Positions 44,678-53,815 of a stretch of 64,000 nt of DNA are shown here, one piece after another. A program made the position numbers and the translations under genes. The notes beneath the pieces were generated by a model. That model was not told where the DNA came from and made no database searches. It was given only the letters and a program-made list of their open reading frames with translations. Source of the DNA: Neobacillus sp. CF12 (GTDB lineage Bacteria; Bacillota; Bacilli; Bacillales; Cytobacillaceae); the NCBI RefSeq assembly GCF_030348765.1, contig NZ_JAUCEU010000007.1, positions 2,536,501 through 2,600,500 of the forward strand, in the 5' to 3' direction. Each line of letters begins with the position of its first letter. Position 1 is the first letter of the stretch.

Positions 44678-45502
44678 TTATTTAATACCAGTAAATGAAA
44701 TCCCTTTTATTATCTGTTTTTGGAAAATCAGGAACACAATGAGTACCGGAATAGATACAATTACATTTGCCGCCATCGGAATGGTATAATCTACTACGAA
44801 CCCTGAATTAAAGAAAGGGATTCCGACGGGTATCGTCATTTTGTCTGCTGAGGTTATGCTAATGAAAGGCCACAAAAATTCTTTCCATGTACTAAGAAAA
44901 GTGAATATACCAAGTGCAGCTATAGCCGATCGTGAAAGAGGTAATGTGATTAGAAATAACATTCGATACATTCCACACCCATCTATTTTTGCAGCTTCAT
45001 ATAGTTCTTTTGGTAACCCATCAAAGAATTGCTTTAAAAAAATCATTCCAAATGGAACTGCTATCACTGGTAGAATTAAAGAACTATATGTATCCAATAG
45101 ATTCAAATCCCTTAATAAAATATATAAAGGAACTAGAATTGCTTCACCTGGAACCATAAGGCCTGCTAAAATAATCCAAAATAGAATACGACTTCCTGGA
45201 AAGCGGTTTATTGAAAAAGGAAAAGCGGCTAATCCTGATAAGATAAGGACAAAAACCGTTGTAATCGTTGAAACTAGAAAACTGTTCCATAGCCACAAAA
45301 GAACTGGTGCATTACTAAATACATGAACATAGTTTTCTATCGAAAAAGGTGGCTTTAACCAATTGACAACTGATAGAAGACTACCTGACGCTTTAAAAGA
45401 AACGAGCAAAACCCAGATCAATGGGATTACCCATAACAAGGCTAGAATGGATGCAACAGTATACGTTATTTTGAGTCCATTTTTTTCGATAAAATCCCCC
45501 AT
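44678..45502 (-). CDS. carbohydrate ABC transporter permease, MalG type
   Basis: The protein has 274 residues and six membrane helices, with the EAA loop ELYEAAKIDGCGMYRMLFLI near 178. That sequence is the contact for the ATPase. MalG-type second permeases like this follow a MalF-type partner. ATG 45502 has GGGGG at 6 bases; the ATG at 45508 is too close to that site. The operon has no ATPase gene, so an orphan ATPase such as MsmX must dock here. Confidence 0.87.
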   Translation of the reverse strand: MGDFIEKNGLKITYTVASILALLWVIPLIWVLLVSFKASGSLLSVVNWLKPPFSIENYVHVFSNAPVLLWLWNSFLVSTITTVFVLILSGLAAFPFSINRFPGSRILFWIILAGLMVPGEAILVPLYILLRDLNLLDTYSSLILPVIAVPFGMIFLKQFFDGLPKELYEAAKIDGCGMYRMLFLITLPLSRSAIAALGIFTFLSTWKEFLWPFISITSADKMTIPVGIPFFNSGFVVDYTIPMAANVIVSIPVLIVFLIFQKQIIKGISFTGIK

Positions 45503-45512
45503 TTTCATCCCC

Positions 45513-46466
45513 CTAACCTTCTTTATTTTGTAGCCTAAATTGAATAAAGGACCATATTAATAGAACAAGAAAAAAAAGATAAGACATCGCTGACGCTGTC
45601 CCAAATTGATACTTTTGAAACCCTTCCTCATAAATGTATTGAATGATAGTCCGAGTAGAGCCAGCAGGTCCCCCTTGTGTTACCAGATAAACTTGTGAAA
45701 AGATTTTAAATGAAGCAATTATTTGTAGGAAGACTACTAAAAGTGTCACCCGTTTTAATGATGGAATTGTAATATGTTTTAATCGATCCCATGGACTGGC
45801 GCCGTCAATTTTAGCAGCTTCATATAGTTCATCTGGAATATCTTGAAGCCCTGCTAAATAGATAACCATATTAAATCCAACTGTCCACCATAACGTAATA
45901 CCAATAATTGAAACCCATGCTAGAACAGGATCTCCTAACCATAAAATATCATTTTTGACTCCTATTACTTTTAAAAGTGAGTTTACCATTCCACTGTAGT
46001 TATCTAGAACCGCTTCCCAAACACTTGCAACTACAGAGACCGCTAACACCATGGGCATAAAGAAGATTAACCTGAAAATAACTTGACCTTTTAGTGGTTG
46101 GTGAACAATTAAGGCAAGGATAAATCCTACGAGTACAATCACTGGCGTTGAAAGAACCACGAATAATAGCGTATGCCATAATGAGCTGAAAAATATCGGG
46201 TCAGTTAAGACTTTTATATAATTTTGTAAACCAATAAAGGTTTTATCACCGAGAATTTTCCAATCATAAAAACTTACAAAAAAACCCTTCGCAACAGGAT
46301 ATAAAGTAAAAATAGAATAAATCAACATAAAAGGTAATAGAAGAATATACGAATTAACATTTTTTTTGATCAATTTCCACATAGACTCTTTTATTGAAAA
46401 ATGAATTACCTCATTATCTATCCTTACTTTTGCCTGTTTACTCGTTACTTCGGGAATTTGTTCCAT
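45513..46466 (-). CDS. carbohydrate ABC transporter permease, MalF type
   Basis: The protein has 317 residues and six membrane helices after a cytoplasmic N-terminus of about 45 residues; SYILLLPFMLIYSIFTLYPV begins TM1 and the EAA loop ELYEAAKIDGASPWDRLKHI is near 225. It pairs with the downstream MalG-type permease. ATG 46466 follows GGAAGGAGG; the frame is open upstream but only over the intergenic hairpin. A 132-bp gap containing a stem-loop separates it from the binding-protein gene. Confidence 0.87.
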   Translation of the reverse strand: MEQIPEVTSKQAKVRIDNEVIHFSIKESMWKLIKKNVNSYILLLPFMLIYSIFTLYPVAKGFFVSFYDWKILGDKTFIGLQNYIKVLTDPIFFSSLWHTLLFVVLSTPVIVLVGFILALIVHQPLKGQVIFRLIFFMPMVLAVSVVASVWEAVLDNYSGMVNSLLKVIGVKNDILWLGDPVLAWVSIIGITLWWTVGFNMVIYLAGLQDIPDELYEAAKIDGASPWDRLKHITIPSLKRVTLLVVFLQIIASFKIFSQVYLVTQGGPAGSTRTIIQYIYEEGFQKYQFGTASAMSYLFFLVLLIWSFIQFRLQNKEG

Positions 46467-46518
46467 CCTTTTTTCCTCCTTCCCAATTTTGAATACAAGT
46501 GTGTGAACAATAATGCCT

Positions 46519-46566
46519 GACACCCCTCCACAGATCACCTTGATATTGTAGGGGGTGTCTGACACC
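46519..46566. repeat. intercistronic stem-loop with GGTGTC-T-GACACC palindrome
   Basis: GACACCCC (46519-46526) pairs with GGGGTGTC (46552-46559), and GGTGTC-T-GACACC (46554-46566) is itself a palindrome. It lies between the binding-protein and permease genes, where such hairpins often raise the relative level of binding-protein mRNA. The GGTGTCxGACACC unit is a dispersed repeat type I have seen in Bacillaceae genomes. Confidence 0.65.
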
Positions 46567-46598
46567 CAGTTTTAAGTCATGCCTTTTTAAGTAAGTTA

Positions 46599-47888
46599 TT
46601 AATCTTGCAGTTGATCGTTTATTACCTGTTCTACTTTCTCCAATCCTTCTTCTACTGAAACGTTCTTAATCCAAATACTATCAAGTACATCCATTAGTTC
46701 TGAAGAATTTGCGAACCATACTTTTTCATTTGGTGGTAAATATTCCATATATTCCGATTCCGATTCATATTCCGAACGGAATGGCTGGTTCTTTAATTCC
46801 TTTGAATCTAATGCATTTTTAGAAACTGGCAAATGCCCAGCTTTTGACCATTTCCATCCATTATCGGTGACCCATTTAACAAATGTCATGGCAGCTTTAG
46901 TAGTCTTTTCGTCTCTATTAGGATTAGTTGGCAAAATAAATGTATGAGAATCAGCATATACACTTGGCTTATCAAATAAAGTAGGGAACTTTAAAACACC
47001 TAAGTCGTCACCCAAAACTTTATACGTATTATCAACAGCGCCAGTGACATTGATCATAAATGCAGCCTTCCCAGATTGAAACATTTCATCAATATTCTCA
47101 ATTTTAGGAGGCACAACTTTGTAAGTATTATATAAATCATAAACTGCCTCTAATGAATTTTTACCAATCTCTTTATCAATTGTCGCTTTAGCATCTTTTG
47201 AACTATATATATCTCCCCCGCCTTGCTGTTTATAAAATGTGTACCATAAACGAAGTGGATGAGTACCCTGTCCTCTAAGTGCCAAAGGTGTAATATCCGG
47301 ATTTCCTTCTTTCACTTTTTCCAAAAGACTAATAAATTCCTCGTAACTATTAAACTCAGGTATTCCTTCATCATTTAGCAAGTTCAAATCACCCAACAGC
47401 TTTTTATTATAAAAAAGCAAGAAAGCATGATAGTCTAGTGGGACGGCATAATTTGTTCCTTCAATAATAGTAGAGTTCACTGCATTTTCAGATAAGTCAT
47501 CAAAATTGATTCCATTGGCTTCCGCAATTTCACCCATCGGTTGGATAACTCCCTCATGTTCTAATTGCATGACTCTAGTTGCATGAGATATTCCAAGATC
47601 TGGAGCTTTATTTCCTAAAACTGAAGTAGTTAATTTTGTATAATATTCTCCCCACTCTTGTGTAATCTTTTCAACCTTAATGGATGGATGTTCTTTGTTA
47701 AATTCGTTGACCATCTCAGTCATTACCGTCCCATCGTTTCCACTAAATAAATCCCAGAAAACAACTTTTGTTGGAGAATCAGACGATGTAGATTCATTCT
47801 CTACTTGTGTACTAGTTGAACTGCATCCTGCTATAACGAGCATTATGCTAATAAGTAGAAGATACAATTTAATAGAATTCTTTTTCAT
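46599..47888 (-). CDS. sugar-binding lipoprotein of an ABC importer (family 1)
   Basis: This 429-residue protein has a lipoprotein signal (MKKNSIKLYLLLISIMLVIA followed by GCSSTST) and a Ser/Thr-rich linker, then the family 1 binding-protein fold: VVFWDLFSGNDGTVMTEMVN, KAPDLGISHATRVMQLEHEG, and FMINVTGAVDNTY near 290. It is anchored outside the membrane and delivers a carbohydrate to the two downstream permeases. ATG 47888 has GGGGGAATG upstream; earlier in-frame ATGs run into the leader. The ligand cannot be read from sequence; sugar-acid or oligosaccharide is plausible given the enolase-type enzyme. Confidence 0.88.
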   Translation of the reverse strand: MKKNSIKLYLLLISIMLVIAGCSSTSTQVENESTSSDSPTKVVFWDLFSGNDGTVMTEMVNEFNKEHPSIKVEKITQEWGEYYTKLTTSVLGNKAPDLGISHATRVMQLEHEGVIQPMGEIAEANGINFDDLSENAVNSTIIEGTNYAVPLDYHAFLLFYNKKLLGDLNLLNDEGIPEFNSYEEFISLLEKVKEGNPDITPLALRGQGTHPLRLWYTFYKQQGGGDIYSSKDAKATIDKEIGKNSLEAVYDLYNTYKVVPPKIENIDEMFQSGKAAFMINVTGAVDNTYKVLGDDLGVLKFPTLFDKPSVYADSHTFILPTNPNRDEKTTKAAMTFVKWVTDNGWKWSKAGHLPVSKNALDSKELKNQPFRSEYESESEYMEYLPPNEKVWFANSSELMDVLDSIWIKNVSVEEGLEKVEQVINDQLQD

Positions 47889-48051
47889 CTTACATTCCCC
47901 CATTATATTATTAAGAAAATTAACCAAACTAAGAACAATAAAAATTAATACATAACAACTTTTAATGTAATAAGAAGCATATTGAAACATTCTTCCCCTT
48001 TTTTAAGGGTAAGTAATGAACGATAAATCTTATTACCAGTAAATTTATCTC

Positions 48052-48080
48052 GTATTATGTTTTATTGTAATAAGTTTCAA
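48052..48080 (-). promoter_or_regulatory. sigma-A promoter of the sugar operon
   Basis: On the minus strand TTGAAA (48080-48075), 17-bp spacer, TAATAC (48057-48052), leading into the binding-protein gene about 160 bases downstream. An AATAC-N6-GTATT dyad lies just upstream (about 48113-48128) and could be an operator. The 454-bp gap 47889-48342 otherwise contains this, a cre-like site and the proC terminator. Confidence 0.65.
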
Positions 48081-48195
48081 AAAAAAGACTTGATATACTC
48101 TTATAGTCTCCAATACATAATGGTATTCTCTAATCACCCCTTTGAATACTTTTCAAAAAACGTAAAAAAATTCAGAATAATTATTCTTTTTTCAT

Positions 48196-48209
48196 TGTAA
48201 TCGTTTTCA
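48196..48209 (-). promoter_or_regulatory. cre-like (CcpA) site
   Basis: TGTAATCGTTTTCA matches the cre pattern TGWAARCGYTWNCW at 13 of 14 positions. It is about 115 bases upstream of the sugar-operon -35, so direct repression from here would need looping or another promoter. Confidence 0.4.
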
Positions 48210-48317
48210 TTTCTTGTGTCAACACAACTATTAAGACATTTTTTTAGTATACGACCATTTTAACGAACAGTTATCCACACGTCTAGGAATTTTAATATTT
48301 GCTTAACGAAAATAAAA

Positions 48318-48341
48318 GAACCTGCAACAAAGTCGCAGGTT
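48318..48341 (-). terminator. terminator of proC
   Basis: AACCTGC/GCAGGTT arms with a 9-base loop and CTTTTATTTT tail on the minus strand, directly after the proC stop. It ends the polysaccharide operon. Confidence 0.85.
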
Positions 48342-48342
48342 T

Positions 48343-49143
48343 TTATAATGACTTCACTTTTTCGGTACAGCTTTCCATTGCAGCCAATACGGAACCTCGA
48401 AATTGCCTCTTTTCAAGTTCTGCTACTGCTTCTATCGTTGCCCCGCCTGGCGTACACACATTATCTTTAAGTTCTCCTGGATGACTGTCGGTTTCTAGTA
48501 CCATTTTAGCAGCGCCAAGAACTGCCTGCGCTGCTAAACGATATGCTTTATCTCTTGGGATTCCCTGCTTGACACCTCCGTCAGCCATTGCTTCTATCAA
48601 CATATATACATAGGCTGGGGATGATCCACTTATGGCTGGTACAGCATCCATTAATTTTTCGTCAAGCCTCTCTGTTTTACCAAACGTATGAAAAAGACGT
48701 TCAACCTCCAATATCTCTTCCTCACTAAGCCTCTCATTCGAACAAATAGCACTCATCCCCTCTCCAACCAACGAAGGAGTGTTGGGCATTGTCCGAACCG
48801 CTTTTACACTATAACCAAATTCCTTTTCGATATCAGCCAATGTAATTCCGGCCGCAATAGTAATAATAGTACATTCATGATTAATGTAATTTTTTATCTC
48901 ATCAATAACCTTTGAATGTTGGTCTGGTTTTACCGCGATGATCAGAATGTCAGAAAACCTTGCAACTTCTTGATTATGATTGGTCGTAATTATTTGGTAA
49001 TTAGATTTAATCTCTTCAATTGTTCTCTCTGTTTTAGAGCTTGCGATTATATTTTCTTTTGGAATCATCTTTGATTTAAGGATTCCTTCTATCATCGCTT
49101 GAGCCATTTTCCCCGCACCGATAAATCCAATCTTTTTATTCAA
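48343..49143 (-). CDS. proC: pyrroline-5-carboxylate reductase
   Basis: A 266-residue enzyme making proline from pyrroline-5-carboxylate with NAD(P)H. It has the nucleotide motif IGFIGAGKMAQAMIEGIL at the N-terminus, AVKPDQ near 72, RTMPNTPSLVGEGMSAI near 117, and the signature GSSPAYVYMLIEAMADGGVK near 172, with CTPGGATIEA near 230. The start is a TTG whose last two bases overlap the TGA of the upstream glycosidase gene, with AAGGTG 7 bases before, so it is translationally coupled to the polysaccharide operon. Bacilli often have several ProC paralogues. Confidence 0.92.
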   Translation of the reverse strand: MNKKIGFIGAGKMAQAMIEGILKSKMIPKENIIASSKTERTIEEIKSNYQIITTNHNQEVARFSDILIIAVKPDQHSKVIDEIKNYINHECTIITIAAGITLADIEKEFGYSVKAVRTMPNTPSLVGEGMSAICSNERLSEEEILEVERLFHTFGKTERLDEKLMDAVPAISGSSPAYVYMLIEAMADGGVKQGIPRDKAYRLAAQAVLGAAKMVLETDSHPGELKDNVCTPGGATIEAVAELEKRQFRGSVLAAMESCTEKVKSL

Positions 49144-52100
49144 TCCTCCACACCTTCTTTATCTTTTTCAATTTTTGCCTTTCCATATGTTTCTTTAATA
49201 ATATCATACGATTTTTTTAACCTCTCATAATATATCGGCTGTTCCCATTCATTCCATGAATAGAAAAATACATCTTTTTGTTGGAGTATGTTATTTGTAT
49301 GTTTGGGAATTGTCTGCATGATTTTACCTTGCTCTGCTACTGCAACCGCAACCCGAATCCCTTCGATCGTTTCATTACTAGTTAAACCAGATTTCCATAC
49401 ATCACCCATTACTTCTTTTAAACTAGGATCTTTAACGTTCACTAATTGCCATGGTATCCTTATTTCGATTAACTGCTGGTCACTACTTATGCTTACATCT
49501 GTTAGCGAGTTAAACTCTTCATCCTCAGGATTAGCACTGCCAAACTTTAGGACACCTGTTTCATAATCCTCAAAAGGTACTAATGTATTGGTTGATGGAA
49601 TGCGCAATTCTTTATTAAGAGCAAGACGAATGGGATGGAACACGCCATTATTTTTCTGGTTGGCGTAGGACTCTTTTTTGACCATATGAAGTAAATGTGC
49701 ATATTGGTAATAGAAGGTATCATAGTAGCTGTCTACCATTATATTTGAATCCTTAGGTCCTAAAAGATTGATTAAGAAGTCAACTCCTAGATCTGTTTGT
49801 ACTATCGAATTCTTTGACAATTTGATATTGTTTTGGCCTTGCTCTTCGATTGTATCGAGAAGTACATACACAGCCTGATTAGCAAAGTCTACCGGTTTCG
49901 TAAAGGAAAGCAGAAAGTATAAATATCCACTATCAGAGGAAACTCTTACCTCATTTATTGCACTTGTCTTTTCATTCGACAGATGGATTTGCTTACTATT
50001 GTTTTCTTTCCAATCCATTCTTTTACCATCTACAAGGATTGCAGTATCTTTCGTTCCTGGTTCAAATGACAGCAGTCCGAAGTGTTGTTCGTTTGTTTGC
50101 GGGTTATTCCAGTATGGTCGTCGATCTGGATTATCAAAGTCCATGGTATTCCATGTTCGTTTAAACCACTCATCCTGCCAAGTGAAAATGAATCCACCTG
50201 CATATCCTTCCGAAACGATTGACTTAAATAGTCGTTGATCTATTAAGCCTTGCTCTTCCTCAGAGTGAAATCCTTGGTTCATTCCGTAGGCATTTTTGTG
50301 TGTTAACCCCCTAGAAGATGGAACGCCAAATTCAGCCACTAGGACTGGCATTTTATGAACTGCGATTAAATCATGTATATATCCAGCATAATTATTCTTT
50401 TTGCCTTCATGATCGACATACTCTAGATATTTCCTCTCATAATTAAGGAAATCAGGATAATATGGGTAGATATGATAGGAGGCAAATAATCCAGCATAAA
50501 AGCCATCAGCAGCCTTAATATGATTTGGGTCTATTGATACTAAATCCTCATTTTCTAATGGTTCTGAGGGGTGTTCTAAAAAGTCTGTTGTTACCCAATT
50601 TGTAAAACTCATTGTATGCTGCCAATTATAATGTGTAGTTTCATATTCAGCAGCATAGTCTAATAATTTTGCTAACCAAACTTCGAATGGACTCGCATCA
50701 ACTGTTTTAAAATATTTCCCTTCATATTCCCCGATACCGCTGTGTTTAAGATTCGTGTTGGAAACCATATATGGGTCCCATTCAGTGCCAACGATTATGC
50801 CCAGCACATATTTGGAAATATCATATTTGTAAACACCAGACGCGTGCCCTGGTTGTTTAGGTAAACCAGCTTGTCCATGAATGATATCAATCAAATTTTT
50901 AATTTCTGTTTTGGCATCCTCCACATTTTCAGAAGCGAAGGCATCTTGATTACGAAGTAGTTTTTCTTCATTCACCCAAGAACCATGAAAAAGAAATAAT
51001 GGCTTTTCAGCAACCTGGTTGAATTCATAGAATGCTTCGTAAAACTGAGGTGGATGGAGTGTATAGATTCGAATGGCGTTGGCATTCATTTCGCCAATTT
51101 CCTTAAACCAACGTGAATAGTCTTCCTTACTAATAGCTGTTTCGCCAGGGAAATAACCTGGTTTGGCAATTCCCATGTTGACTCCTTTTATTAAGAAGTC
51201 GTCCCACTTACCGTTCTTTTGAATTTGAATATAGGTATCACCGGTGATGCTATTTGACTTTATCTCGTTATTATGGACAATTTCTACTTGCTCCTGTTTC
51301 ACAGTCTGATTAAGACCACTAGCTAATAATATTTTCATCATTGGAACATATACTTCCCAATAGAAGGAATCTTGCGTTCCGAAATGCTTCTTCCACAAGT
51401 CCAAGCCTTTTGTTTGGTAGATTGCCGGTACTTCTGCTTCATCTGCATAATCGCCTGCAAAATAATAAGCATTGTATTTAGCATTTTTGTGATGGATGAT
51501 TGCCGGGAAGTTGGTTGGTATCCCTAGGCCTTTTAACTCTTTTTTCTTCTTTGCTGTGATTGGCAGATTATATTCTGCTAGAATTTCTTCTTTGTTTCCT
51601 GCACTATTAATATCAAACCAATATTGATATTCCCCTTGGAGTTCCCTATTCGTAAAGTTCTTTCCCTGTTTGGTCAGATTAAAAAGTGCGCCGCTTTGTG
51701 TTACATCCTTTTCGTCTACCACTACAATTTCATTATTTTTACTTACAAATACAAAGCCTTCTCCCTTATAATTCCATTTGCCGCCATTTTCTACGTATTG
51801 CTTTCTTACCCATTCAGGTACTTCTTTATTATTCAGATTAGGAAAATATCTGCCTATCCAACCCGTCCATTCCAGATTTAACAGGTTCTCAATTTTATCC
51901 CTGACACTTTCAGGAGTAGGACTGCCAAAGGTATTAAATTCTGCAATAAAGGTCTTCCCATTAGAGGCAAGTAATTCTTGTTCAATCCGATCAATATCGG
52001 CAGCCTCTAATCCGCCATATATAATGGAAGATTTCTTCCCCGTATCGTTTTTACCATTGAAATCTTCATCGTAAACTCCATACTGATCGGTGAAATAAAA

Positions 52101-52403
52101 AACATCGTATTTTCTTAAATCATCAGGTAAAGATGTGATGGAATATTGTTGTCCTTCTTTTGGAACAAACCCTTTATAATCTTCATTTATCTCATAAGGC
52201 TTTTGATTTTCCTTGAAATATTTCGCATTATTTAATATCCATGTTAATCCTTTGTGTTCCCTATACGTTTGATCCGGTACGGTTTTATCAAAGATAAGTA
52301 CATTTAATTCTTTAGAGGGCTGGAATTTCCAAAGCCAAAAAGGGCTTAATAAGATAATAAGAAAGAGAATGGCATAAACAATGAGTGAAGTTTGTTTTTT
52401 CAT
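49140..52403 (-). CDS. very large membrane-anchored glycoside-hydrolase-like protein
   Basis: The protein has 1087 residues. One N-terminal membrane helix (LIVYAILFLIILLSPFWLW) places the rest outside. Residues of about 30-380 form an unidentified domain (VLIFDKTVPDQTYREHKGLT, AEFNTFGSPTPESVRDKIEN). From about 400 to 760 there is a TIM barrel with clan-A features: GVNMGIAKPGYFPG, catalytic-acid candidate in VGTEWDPY near 540, nucleophile candidate in VAEFGVPSSRG near 690. The C-terminal 250 residues look like a beta-sandwich carbohydrate-binding domain. ATG 52403 overlaps the glycosyltransferase stop (ATGA). It probably trims or releases the polymer made by its neighbour. Confidence 0.75.
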   Translation of the reverse strand: MKKQTSLIVYAILFLIILLSPFWLWKFQPSKELNVLIFDKTVPDQTYREHKGLTWILNNAKYFKENQKPYEINEDYKGFVPKEGQQYSITSLPDDLRKYDVFYFTDQYGVYDEDFNGKNDTGKKSSIIYGGLEAADIDRIEQELLASNGKTFIAEFNTFGSPTPESVRDKIENLLNLEWTGWIGRYFPNLNNKEVPEWVRKQYVENGGKWNYKGEGFVFVSKNNEIVVVDEKDVTQSGALFNLTKQGKNFTNRELQGEYQYWFDINSAGNKEEILAEYNLPITAKKKKELKGLGIPTNFPAIIHHKNAKYNAYYFAGDYADEAEVPAIYQTKGLDLWKKHFGTQDSFYWEVYVPMMKILLASGLNQTVKQEQVEIVHNNEIKSNSITGDTYIQIQKNGKWDDFLIKGVNMGIAKPGYFPGETAISKEDYSRWFKEIGEMNANAIRIYTLHPPQFYEAFYEFNQVAEKPLFLFHGSWVNEEKLLRNQDAFASENVEDAKTEIKNLIDIIHGQAGLPKQPGHASGVYKYDISKYVLGIIVGTEWDPYMVSNTNLKHSGIGEYEGKYFKTVDASPFEVWLAKLLDYAAEYETTHYNWQHTMSFTNWVTTDFLEHPSEPLENEDLVSIDPNHIKAADGFYAGLFASYHIYPYYPDFLNYERKYLEYVDHEGKKNNYAGYIHDLIAVHKMPVLVAEFGVPSSRGLTHKNAYGMNQGFHSEEEQGLIDQRLFKSIVSEGYAGGFIFTWQDEWFKRTWNTMDFDNPDRRPYWNNPQTNEQHFGLLSFEPGTKDTAILVDGKRMDWKENNSKQIHLSNEKTSAINEVRVSSDSGYLYFLLSFTKPVDFANQAVYVLLDTIEEQGQNNIKLSKNSIVQTDLGVDFLINLLGPKDSNIMVDSYYDTFYYQYAHLLHMVKKESYANQKNNGVFHPIRLALNKELRIPSTNTLVPFEDYETGVLKFGSANPEDEEFNSLTDVSISSDQQLIEIRIPWQLVNVKDPSLKEVMGDVWKSGLTSNETIEGIRVAVAVAEQGKIMQTIPKHTNNILQQKDVFFYSWNEWEQPIYYERLKKSYDIIKETYGKAKIEKDKEGVED

Positions 52404-53812
52404 TTTGAAACACCTTTTCTTTTCATTTCTCCCCAACTCGTATCCCCTATTAGCATCTGCCATACTCCCTCGCATCTCCAAAAGACTGTCATTGGCCGAT
52501 ACCATATTGTTTCCGTCAGTGAGTATAAAAAGAGCTTTACAATATCTGATACTTTTGGGTATTTTGTTAAACTCCATTCTTCTAATAAAACGGCTGTCAT
52601 TGAAAAAAGTGAGCCATAAAGACAAGATAGAAGAAATAATAATATAGCAAATTCAATATAAACCCCGCCTAAAAAAAGACAAAGTATCATAAATATATAA
52701 CCTAAAAACTCAATAATAGGTCCCAAAAACTCAACAATCCAAAAATATGGAAATGAAATCATTCCTATGGAACCGTATTTGGGGTTAAAGGTTAGTCCAC
52801 GATGTGTCCATAAACTTTCAAATAGTCCTCTATGCCAGCGCCGCCTTTGCCTTCTTAAGATTGTCATGTCCTCAGGTACTTCCGTCCAACATACCGGGTC
52901 AGGAACATAGACAATCTTTTTATTTACCCTCCTTTCTTTCAATAGGCGATGAATTCTAACAACCAACTCCATGTCCTCTCCAACGGTATCTGTCTTATAG
53001 CCTCCCGCCTCAATCGTCCAATGTTTTGAAAAAACCCCAAATGCCCCCGAAATAATCAAAAGAAGATTATGTCTGCTTAAACCTATTCTCCCCATTAGAA
53101 AAGCACGTAGGTATTCAATGATTTGCATAACAACGATTGGGTTATCTGATAAACCAATTTTTAAAATATGCCCATTCTTAATTTCACAGCCATTCGCAAT
53201 TCGCACACTGCCGCCAGACGCAATTACCTCTTCATTTGAATCAATAATCGGTTTCATAACCTTCAAAAATGCGTCTGGCTCTAATACAGAATCACCATCC
53301 AAAGAGCAAAAGTAGGGATAATGTGAAAAATTAAGCCCCACATTCAGGGCATCCGCTTTCCCGCCATTCTCTTTATCCACTAAGAAAAGGTTAGAAAGGA
53401 TAGACGACTGGTAAATAGTTTTAATCGGCTTTGTATGAACTTGTTTACGTACAATTCTACTTATTTCTTTCATATCGTAATGATCAATCATTTTTTTTAA
53501 AGTTTGGTCGGTGGAACCGTCATTGACTACGATGATTTCATAGGTTGGATAATTCACGGCTAAAAGTGAGCGGACACTCTGAATGATTCCTGCTTCCTCG
53601 TTGTAGGCAGGAACAATTATTGAGACAGGTCTAGTATTAAATTCATCCATGTAATCTTCATAAGCCTGTATTCTGTCTAATTGGTATTCTTTTCGAAGCT
53701 GAAAAGTTGAAATGATTAATATAACAGAATAAAAAACGATAACAATTACCATATATACTGCTATAAACCAACCGAAAAAAGCTACGATATCCAACCATTG
53801 CACATTTAACAT
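52400..53812 (-). CDS. processive family 2 glycosyltransferase (polysaccharide synthase)
   Basis: A 470-residue protein with one membrane helix at the N-terminus (about 8-35) and four near the C-terminus. The GT2 motifs are all present: IIVPAYNEE near 65, VVNDGST near 96, DGDS (catalytic DxD) near 172, TVGEDMELV near 283, and RRQRRRWHRG near 328 (the QxxRW position). This is the architecture of PgaC/IcaA or BcsA-type synthases that polymerise and extrude beta-linked glycans. No PilZ domain and no PgaD-like partner are visible. It starts 3 bases after the HEAT gene. Confidence 0.85.
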   Translation of the reverse strand: MLNVQWLDIVAFFGWFIAVYMVIVIVFYSVILIISTFQLRKEYQLDRIQAYEDYMDEFNTRPVSIIVPAYNEEAGIIQSVRSLLAVNYPTYEIIVVNDGSTDQTLKKMIDHYDMKEISRIVRKQVHTKPIKTIYQSSILSNLFLVDKENGGKADALNVGLNFSHYPYFCSLDGDSVLEPDAFLKVMKPIIDSNEEVIASGGSVRIANGCEIKNGHILKIGLSDNPIVVMQIIEYLRAFLMGRIGLSRHNLLLIISGAFGVFSKHWTIEAGGYKTDTVGEDMELVVRIHRLLKERRVNKKIVYVPDPVCWTEVPEDMTILRRQRRRWHRGLFESLWTHRGLTFNPKYGSIGMISFPYFWIVEFLGPIIEFLGYIFMILCLFLGGVYIEFAILLFLLSCLYGSLFSMTAVLLEEWSLTKYPKVSDIVKLFLYSLTETIWYRPMTVFWRCEGVWQMLIGDTSWGEMKRKGVSK

Positions 53813-53815
53813 ATT

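Noticed and set aside
48196..48209. Strong claim of CcpA control of the sugar operon
   Set aside because: The cre-like site fits well but lies too far upstream of the best promoter; kept only as a low-confidence feature.
49999..52647. Several 70-98 codon plus-strand ORFs opposite the glycosidase and GT2 genes
   Set aside because: All are antisense to long, clearly coding frames and lack ribosome binding sites.
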